This document shows, in pieces, positions 58,783-64,000 of a stretch of DNA of 64,000 bases (position 1 is its first letter; every line of letters begins with the position of its first letter). Made by a program: the position numbers and the translations under genes. The notes under the pieces were generated by a model. The model was not told where the DNA came from, ran no database searches, and worked only from the letters and a program-made list of their open reading frames with translations. The DNA is taken from the NCBI RefSeq assembly GCF_019308285.1, contig NZ_WWEM01000017.1:221686-285685 (forward strand). Reading direction: 5' to 3'. This stretch comes from Flavobacterium quisquiliarum (GTDB taxonomy: Bacteria > Bacteroidota > Bacteroidia > Flavobacteriales > Flavobacteriaceae).

Positions 58783-59322
58783 TTATTTTAAAACTGCAAT
58801 AATTTGAATTTTGACTTTATTATCCAGTTTATATTTAATAAGCGCTGGAATTGGAATGTTAAAATCACTCGCATTTACTTCAAAATCAGATATAAAGGTG
58901 ACTCGGGAACCCGATCTTGTAATTTTTGCATCGGCACTTATATCCTTGGATTTTCCATGCACTTCTAACTTTCCTTTTACGGTGTAATCTTTATAATCTT
59001 CTGTAAGACTTTTAATATCGAATCCTTCTATTTGCCCTCTAAAAATAGCTTTCGGATATTTATCGGTTTCCATGTAATTTTCATTAAAATGTTCTTCCAT
59101 TAATGCCATTTCAAATTCAAATCCTTTCATTAAAGCCAGACTTGCTACTTCTCCAGTTGCGGGATTCAAAACAAAAGTTACATTGCTGTTAGTTCCTGCA
59201 ACCGGCTGAAAAGAAGGTACTGAAGCTTCCAGAGTTATTGTTGCAGATTTGGTTACTATTTTTTCTTGTGAAAAAACAATAAAAGAAGCCAATAGCATTG
59301 GCATTATTATGATTTTCTTCAT
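58783..59322 (-). CDS. YceI-family protein (copy 1 of tandem)
   Basis: A 179-residue YceI barrel with a signal peptide ending at FSQ. The ATG at 59322 (MKKIIIMPML) gives this clean signal; an upstream alternative at 59367 would overlap the cytochrome gene end and add a polar leader. Core blocks are VTFVLNPATGEVASLALMKGFEFEMALMEEHFNENYMETDKYPKAIFRG and LEVHGKSKDISADA. It starts 14 bp after the cytochrome c gene, so both lie in one transcript. Confidence 0.88.
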   Translation of the reverse strand: MKKIIIMPMLLASFIVFSQEKIVTKSATITLEASVPSFQPVAGTNSNVTFVLNPATGEVASLALMKGFEFEMALMEEHFNENYMETDKYPKAIFRGQIEGFDIKSLTEDYKDYTVKGKLEVHGKSKDISADAKITRSGSRVTFISDFEVNASDFNIPIPALIKYKLDNKVKIQIIAVLK

Positions 59323-59336
59323 GTTGCTGTTATAGA

Positions 59337-59705
59337 TTATTTTTCTAATAATCCATCCTGATTCCATTTATTTATAATGTCAATAGTCGCTTGAGGCAAT
59401 CTTGGGCCACCTTGCGGCATTAAGGAACTATCTCCATTTTCTAAAGAAATTCGTGTAAGCAGTCCACGATTTAAAACTGCATTTTTAACCTGTTCATAAG
59501 TAACTAAAGACATCGGCGCTCCATTTTTAGGAACTGCCGCATGGCATACAACACAGTTATTATCAATAATAGATTTTACATTTTGGTTGTATGTTGCCAA
59601 ACCATTAATTGGTGTAGAGTCAATTAAAGTACTTGGATCATCGTTGGCACAGCTTACAAAAATTGAAGCTAATGATGAGATGGCCAGAAGGGTTTTTAAA
59701 TTCAT
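59337..59705 (-). CDS. Monoheme cytochrome c lipoprotein
   Basis: A 122-residue lipoprotein (FVSC, lipid on Cys19) with one heme-binding CVVCH motif near residue 52 (NQNVKSIIDNNCVVCHAAVPKNGAPMS). Later methionines (GAPMSL and DSSLMPQGG) are candidate axial ligands. It is a small electron carrier on the periplasmic face. It is the first gene of the minus-strand operon leading to YceI, AraC and hemH, and lies 171 bp from the divergent OB-fold gene. Confidence 0.88.
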   Translation of the reverse strand: MNLKTLLAISSLASIFVSCANDDPSTLIDSTPINGLATYNQNVKSIIDNNCVVCHAAVPKNGAPMSLVTYEQVKNAVLNRGLLTRISLENGDSSLMPQGGPRLPQATIDIINKWNQDGLLEK

Positions 59706-59763
59706 AAGATTGGTTTTTAGTTATAAATAAATGCATGATTTTTTTAAGGATCATCAGGCATTT

Positions 59764-59771
59764 CAAAATTA
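59764..59771 (-). promoter_or_regulatory. Possible -7 element of the cytochrome c operon
   Basis: On the minus strand this reads TAATTTTG, matching TAnnTTTG, 58 bases before the cytochrome ATG. A TTG -33 box is not found at the expected distance, so the call is weak. Confidence 0.35.
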
Positions 59772-59876
59772 TATACGTTGAAAAGAATAATACAGATTTG
59801 GCAAGAGGCATATTTAATGATTTAAATCCAATAGGTATTTTTTAACGTAGATAATTTGAAATACTAAAAACCAGTT

Positions 59877-60266
59877 ATGAGAAAAAAAATACTAATTACA
59901 ATTTTCCTTTTTATAATAATCGGAATTTCAGCGTACCTCTACATCTACAAAGGGCATAGAAATATAGAATCAGAAACTGCCGATTATGTTGTAACCGTTA
60001 ACGAACTGGAAAGAGAGTTTACTTCAAACGACAGGCTGGCTTACATCAAATATCAGGACAAAACAATTGAACTATGTGCACGAGTAACAAGTATTGATAA
60101 AGCCAGTAATGGAATTGTTATGAGCGAAAAAGTATTTGTGACATTCAAAAAATGTTTGCCGCAAAATATTATATCTGGAAAAACCCTAAAAATTAAAGGG
60201 CGTTTTTTAGGATATGACGAATTGCTCCAGGAATTTAAAATAGACCAATCTTCAGTTGTACACTAA
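59877..60266 (+). CDS. OB-fold (tRNA_anti-like) membrane-anchored protein
   Basis: A 129-residue protein with an N-terminal membrane helix (about 5-23, hydrophobic then IYKGHR) and a periplasmic OB-like beta-barrel (VVTVNELEREFTSNDRLAYIKYQDKTIELCARVTSI, KTLKIKGRFLGYDEL). The fold is that called tRNA_anti-like, but no nucleic-acid role is implied outside the cytoplasm. It starts the plus-strand operon, divergent to the cytochrome gene. Confidence 0.72.
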   Translation: MRKKILITIFLFIIIGISAYLYIYKGHRNIESETADYVVTVNELEREFTSNDRLAYIKYQDKTIELCARVTSIDKASNGIVMSEKVFVTFKKCLPQNIISGKTLKIKGRFLGYDELLQEFKIDQSSVVH

Positions 60267-60293
60267 TACAAATAACAATTTAAAACTAACCTC

Positions 60294-61133
60294 ATGAAAA
60301 ACTTTATTCTATTATTTTTTTTATTTCCGCTGTTAACCTTCTCCCAAACCGATTTATTGTCTGGAGTAGAAACTCCTTTTGCAAAAGAAAAAGTGACATC
60401 TGCATTCAAAGCCTTAAAAATCGTTAATCTCGAATCTACAAAATTGGCCGCAAAAGGCGATTTGTATTTTGTTGTTGCACACCGATTCGGCTCTATTAAA
60501 GATGGTTTTGAAGGTTTTTATGGACTCGATAATGCCAATACGCAGATTAAATTTATTTACGGTGTAACAAATGGACTTAATGTAAGTGCAGCCCGAAGTG
60601 AATTTGCTTATGACTTTGCAACAAAATATATGCTGTTTCCTCAAATAAAAGACGGCTTTCCTGTTACTATTGCCGGATTTAATAGTTTGTCTATTAATAA
60701 CACATTAAAAGAAAGCCTTTATCCGAAGCTTCAATTTAAAGACAGGCTGACTTATGTAGCACAGCTGTTAATTTCCAGAAAATTTTCTGAAAAGCTGTCT
60801 TTAGAAATTGTGCCGTCATTCTTTCATCAAAACTTTGTTGATGATGTAGACCAAAGCAATTCCCAATATGCCATAGGATTTGGAGGAAGATATAAATTCG
60901 CTAAGCGCTGGTCCTTAAATATGGATTATGCGGCGCATTTAAACAGAGCGCCAAATTCACTTTATAAAAATCCGCTGTCTATAGGTTTTGATTTAGAAAC
61001 CGGCGGACATGTTTTCCAAATGCATTTTACCAGTTCACAGGCAATTGATGAGGCTGGGTATCTGGGAAGAACCACTGGCGACTGGACAAAAGGAGATATA
61101 TTTTTTGGATTTAATCTTGCCAGGGTTTTCTAG
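60294..61133 (+). CDS. DUF5777 outer-membrane beta-barrel protein
   Basis: A 279-residue protein with a signal peptide ending in TFSQ and a predicted beta-barrel. It has the DUF5777 features: ESTKLAAKGDLYFVVAHRFGSIKDGFEGFYGLDNANTQI, then alternating strands (LTYVAQLLISRKFSEKLSLEIVPSFFHQN) and a terminal FFGFNLARVF with a final aromatic. The function is unknown. It probably sits in the outer membrane and works with the lipoproteins of the two operons. It starts 27 bp after the OB-fold gene. Confidence 0.82.
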   Translation: MKNFILLFFLFPLLTFSQTDLLSGVETPFAKEKVTSAFKALKIVNLESTKLAAKGDLYFVVAHRFGSIKDGFEGFYGLDNANTQIKFIYGVTNGLNVSAARSEFAYDFATKYMLFPQIKDGFPVTIAGFNSLSINNTLKESLYPKLQFKDRLTYVAQLLISRKFSEKLSLEIVPSFFHQNFVDDVDQSNSQYAIGFGGRYKFAKRWSLNMDYAAHLNRAPNSLYKNPLSIGFDLETGGHVFQMHFTSSQAIDEAGYLGRTTGDWTKGDIFFGFNLARVF

Positions 61134-61261
61134 TATCTTCTTTATAATTAAATTATTAGGTAATTTCTGTATTTAAAATGATTCTAAATTGATTGTTTTT
61201 CTATTATTTCTAAAACCGCAGCGATGAAGTGCACGTAGATAATTTTAAAACCATAAAAATT

Positions 61262-61696
61262 ATGAAAACTAATAAAATAATCAAAAAAGGACTTTTAATT
61301 CTCAGCGGAATATTTGTACTGTTTGCCGCGATTTTGCTTTTTCACATTATAACGGCCAAACCCCCAGTTTATGACACCCCAAATCTTCAGGTAAGCAGAA
61401 TCGATTTTAAATCAGACATCGATTCTCTGCAGGCCAGAAAAATCTGTGCCGACCTGAGAAGCATAAAAGGTCTGACATCAGACTCTATCATTGTTAAAAG
61501 AAATGTTGTGGTGTACTTCCATAATAATAAAATTACAAACTCGGAGAAAGTTTTCAATGAGCTGATGGCTAAAGGAAGTTATGATGCGCAGCGTTATATA
61601 CTGCCGGCAAATTTAGCAGACAAAGAAGTATGCCCAATGAATCAAAATAGTTTGAGCTATAGACTGTCTCAAAAAATAAATCGTTTTTTTAATTAA
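61262..61696 (+). CDS. Membrane-anchored protein of unknown function
   Basis: A 144-residue protein with an N-terminal helix (about 9-31) and a short periplasmic region. The ATG at 61262 (MKTNKIIKKG) follows a GTG at 61229 that would add only a polar stretch. After the helix there is a segment that could be an alpha/beta domain of heavy-metal-associated type (VSRIDFKSDIDSLQARKICADLRSIKGL, then IIVKRNVVVYFHNNKI). No metal-binding CxxC is present, and a single CPM occurs near the end. It lies between DUF5777 and the globin-like gene in the same direction. Confidence 0.6.
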   Translation: MKTNKIIKKGLLILSGIFVLFAAILLFHIITAKPPVYDTPNLQVSRIDFKSDIDSLQARKICADLRSIKGLTSDSIIVKRNVVVYFHNNKITNSEKVFNELMAKGSYDAQRYILPANLADKEVCPMNQNSLSYRLSQKINRFFN

Positions 61697-61716
61697 CCCT
61701 TTAATACTTTAAATTT

Positions 61717-62307
61717 ATGAAAGTTTATTCAAAACTTACACTTAGTGTACTAATTGCTGCATCGGCAGCTATGATTTCCTGCAGCAGTAATGACGATGAA
61801 AGCCCTGCACCGGTTAAGGCTTCTATCTATGAGCGATTAGGCGGAACTAAAATGGTTTCTGATCCTGATAATTCCGGCCAGATGATTGAACAGGGACGTT
61901 TGAGTTTCCGCAAAGTGGTAAATTCAACTATCGGATTGATTGTTGCTGATATCCAATCGAACGCATCAGGCAATCTGCAGGCACATTTTGCTCCTTTACT
62001 GGCAGAAACGGGAACTACCCAGTCTACCAATATTGCTAAATTATCAGATAATCTGACTGATTTCTTTTCGTTTAATACGGGAGGAACAAATGCTGTAAAT
62101 ACATATTCTGGTTTGAACATGGTTGCAGCTCATGATCCTGCAAAAAATCCTCGTATGGGAACAAAATCCAGCAATGCAGATTATACAAAATTTGAAGGAT
62201 ATGTTGGAGCTGCTGCCAATGCGAATGGCGTTGCTTCAAATACAGAACTTTATACTGATATAGTTGCTGTTTTGGAATCATTGAGAACCCCTATAGTTCA
62301 AAAATAA
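61717..62307 (+). CDS. Lipoprotein with truncated-globin-like domain
   Basis: A 196-residue lipoprotein: signal peptide ends AMISC, lipidated Cys22, then an acidic linker. From residue 36 it follows the group I truncated-hemoglobin pattern: SIYERLGGTKMV, then a VVNST...VADI helix, FFSFNTGGTNAVNTYSGLNM and MVAAHDPAKN with candidate proximal His139, then FEGYVGAAANANGV. The distal Tyr expected in the B helix (FY) is not present (TIGLIVAD instead), so heme-ligand chemistry may differ. Known truncated globins are cytoplasmic, so export as a lipoprotein is odd. A strong terminator follows 11 bp after the stop. Confidence 0.78.
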   Translation: MKVYSKLTLSVLIAASAAMISCSSNDDESPAPVKASIYERLGGTKMVSDPDNSGQMIEQGRLSFRKVVNSTIGLIVADIQSNASGNLQAHFAPLLAETGTTQSTNIAKLSDNLTDFFSFNTGGTNAVNTYSGLNMVAAHDPAKNPRMGTKSSNADYTKFEGYVGAAANANGVASNTELYTDIVAVLESLRTPIVQK

Positions 62308-62318
62308 GTTTATTCTCA

Positions 62319-62347
62319 AAAACGCTGCCTTTTTCAGGCAGCGTTTT
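62319..62347 (+). terminator. Rho-independent terminator of the globin operon
   Basis: A perfect 12-base stem AAAACGCTGCCT/AGGCAGCGTTTT with a five-base loop (TTTTC). It stands 11 bases after the globin-like gene and separates that operon from hemA. Confidence 0.9.
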
Positions 62348-62530
62348 ATATTTCAATACTGTTTGAAGTACATAAATATTTTTCAAAATCTGTCAGCTTT
62401 ATAATATAAGTAAATTATATAAAACCGCAGTTTAAATCCATTTATTCCACAGTGATCTAAAAAGCACTTCCGGCGCTGTTATATAAATCTGCAGTTACTA
62501 ATTTTTGAACTTTTTAAGGAAACCATAAAT

Positions 62531-63835
62531 ATGGAAAATTTTACTATGTCCGGATCCACTACTTTTTACGCATTAGGGCTAAGCTACAAGAAAGCAGATG
62601 CAGTTATAAGAGGAAAATTTAGTTTAGATGCCCAGGCACAATCTGATTTATTGCTGCAGGCTAAGGCAGAAGGCATAGAATCATTGGTTGTTACTTCTAC
62701 CTGCAATAGAACTGAAATTTATGGTTTTGCCCATCATCCTTATCAACTGATCAAACTGCTTTGCGAGAACAGCAATGGCTCTGTAGAAGAATTTCAGCAG
62801 GCTGCTTATATATATAAGAATGAAGAAGCTGTCAGCCATATGTTCCGGGTAGGGACAGGTTTAGACAGTCAGATTTTGGGTGATTTTGAAATCATCAGCC
62901 AGATTAAAACCGCCTTTAGCAATAGTAAACGGGAAGGTTTGGTCAATACATTTCTGGACCGGCTGGTCAATACAGTTATTCAGGCGAGCAAAAAAGTTAA
63001 AACGGAGACGAAAATTTCTTCTGGTGCTACGTCAGTTTCTTTTGCATCAGTGCAGTATATTATCCAAAATGTGGCGGATATTGGAAACAAAAATATTTTG
63101 TTATTCGGAACAGGGAAAATAGGAAGAAATACGTGCGAAAACTTAGTAAAACATACTAAAAACAGCCATATTGCCCTTATAAACAGAACAAAAAACAAAG
63201 CCGAATTACTGGCTGGCAAGCTGAATGTTATTGTAAAAGATTATGCTGATTTAAAACAGGAACTGCAGCAGGCCGATGTGCTTGTTGTAGCTACAGGAGC
63301 ACAAAATCCCACTATTGACAAAACATCTCTTGCTTTACAGAAACCCTTATTGATTCTGGATTTATCCATCCCGCGCAATGTAGATACCAATGTAGAAGAA
63401 ATACCCGGCGTAACTTTAATACAACTGGATGATTTATCTCAAATTACTGATGACACGCTGGAAAAGAGAAAACAGCATATTCCTGCTGCAGAAGCCATTA
63501 TTGATGATCTGAAATTAGAACTGAATACCTGGGTGAACGGCCGAAAATGTGCTCCAACTATCCATGCCTTAAAATCCAAGCTAAATGATATTGTATCGGC
63601 AGAATTTGCTTTTCAAAAAAAGAAAACAGCCCATTTTGATGATGCACAGATGGATTTAATCAGTTCAAGAATTATTCAAAAATTAACAAACCATTTTGCC
63701 AGCCATTTAAAAAATGAAAACACTTCAGTGGATCAAAGTATTGAATTCATTGAAAAAGTATTTCAGATAGGACACCTTGCACCGAATAAGGCTTCTTCAC
63801 CAATAGAAGAAAAATACAAAATCAATCTGTCATAA
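62531..63835 (+). CDS. hemA: Glutamyl-tRNA reductase
   Basis: A 434-residue glutamyl-tRNA reductase, the first step of heme synthesis by the C5 route. It carries the catalytic cysteine in TSTCNRTEIYGF, the ILGDFEIISQIK helix, the nucleotide-binding LLFGTGKIGRNTCENL and the ILDLSIPRNVD block, with the C-terminal dimerisation helices after residue 330. Length is standard. It appears to be monocistronic, between the globin operon terminator and a putative minus-strand terminator. Proximity to hemH, AraC and heme-binding proteins defines this as a heme-centred region. Confidence 0.95.
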   Translation: MENFTMSGSTTFYALGLSYKKADAVIRGKFSLDAQAQSDLLLQAKAEGIESLVVTSTCNRTEIYGFAHHPYQLIKLLCENSNGSVEEFQQAAYIYKNEEAVSHMFRVGTGLDSQILGDFEIISQIKTAFSNSKREGLVNTFLDRLVNTVIQASKKVKTETKISSGATSVSFASVQYIIQNVADIGNKNILLFGTGKIGRNTCENLVKHTKNSHIALINRTKNKAELLAGKLNVIVKDYADLKQELQQADVLVVATGAQNPTIDKTSLALQKPLLILDLSIPRNVDTNVEEIPGVTLIQLDDLSQITDDTLEKRKQHIPAAEAIIDDLKLELNTWVNGRKCAPTIHALKSKLNDIVSAEFAFQKKKTAHFDDAQMDLISSRIIQKLTNHFASHLKNENTSVDQSIEFIEKVFQIGHLAPNKASSPIEEKYKINLS

Positions 63836-63900
63836 ATGCTTAATCCCCTTCAGTTTCAAACTTACAGCAAAGTTCTGAAGGAAGTGATGCAAAAATAGAA

Positions 63901-63930
63901 CCCGTCAGCTGCGCTGCACGCTGCGACGGG
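63901..63930 (-). terminator. GC-rich hairpin, probable terminator of a minus-strand gene
   Basis: CCCGTC (63901-63906) pairs with GACGGG (63925-63930), with an inner GC-rich portion that can also fold. On the minus strand it is followed by TTCTATTTTT, as in a terminator. It would serve a gene entering from beyond 64000. Confidence 0.45.
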
Positions 63931-63966
63931 CTTGTCCATAAACATAATCTTCCAAAAAATGTTTAC

Positions 63967-64000
63967 TTAATTCTGCATGGGAGTAATCAATTCCTCATTT
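63967..64000 (-). CDS. Possible C-terminus of a minus-strand gene
   Basis: On the minus strand a frame reads NEELITPMQN then stops at 63967-63969, followed by the hairpin terminator. This fits the last ten residues of a gene continuing beyond the window, but the piece is too short to identify and could be chance. Confidence 0.25.
   Translation of the reverse strand, partial: NEELITPMQN

Overview
The window is low-GC chromosomal DNA of a Bacteroidota bacterium, most likely Flavobacterium or a close relative. The evidence is the SusC/SusD pair, the FecR/ECF-sigma pair, TAnnTTTG-type -7 elements, many secreted glycoside hydrolases and sulfatases, and flavobacterial-style intergenic inverted repeats. 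No rRNA, complete tRNA or CRISPR array was seen.

Region 1 (6-14270, + strand) is part of a plant-polysaccharide utilisation locus: GH2 beta-galactosidase, DUF5009 membrane acyltransferase-like protein, SSS sugar symporter, two GH28 pectinases, GH51 arabinofuranosidase and GH95 fucosidase/galactosidase. This set fits side-chain-rich pectin (rhamnogalacturonan). Its intergenic gaps hold long inverted repeats. Region 2 (14260-22367) holds a TPR protein and a cupin/Dabb/porin operon facing a divergent two-component system. The shared gap has 11-bp-phased repeats that look like the response regulator's operator. An AraC regulator, an exported LigB-type dioxygenase and an esterase follow.

Region 3 (22829-26503) has a lipoprotein with a repetitive beta-structure domain and two unknown membrane-anchored proteins. 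Region 4 (26614-36016) is an ECF-sigma/FecR/SusC(STN)/SusD locus whose only enzymes are a calcineurin-like phosphoesterase and a glycerophosphodiesterase, so it is probably an organophosphate rather than a glycan scavenging locus. Polyphosphate kinase (36286-38307) follows. Region 5 (38704-47329) is three tandem S1 sulfatases of about 790 aa with a convergent MFS transporter.

Region 6 (about 47490-56010) looks like a mobile island. It opens with the 3' scar of a tRNA gene and contains three copies of one att-like module (47507, 49863, 55863) with conserved internal spacing. Between copies 1 and 2 lies an IS3-type transposase with an overlapping truncated partner. Between copies 2 and 3 lies a light- or redox-signalling type cargo: DUF2805 protein, PAS histidine kinase, two Rossmann-fold proteins and a lone receiver. 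No integrase was found.

Region 7 (56141-63835) is a heme neighbourhood. A minus-strand operon (cytochrome c lipoprotein, two YceI proteins, AraC regulator, hemH) diverges from a plus-strand operon (OB-fold protein, DUF5777 beta-barrel, unknown protein, lipoprotein with a truncated-globin-like domain). A strong terminator and hemA follow. The last 100 bases probably hold the terminator and C-terminus of a minus-strand gene.
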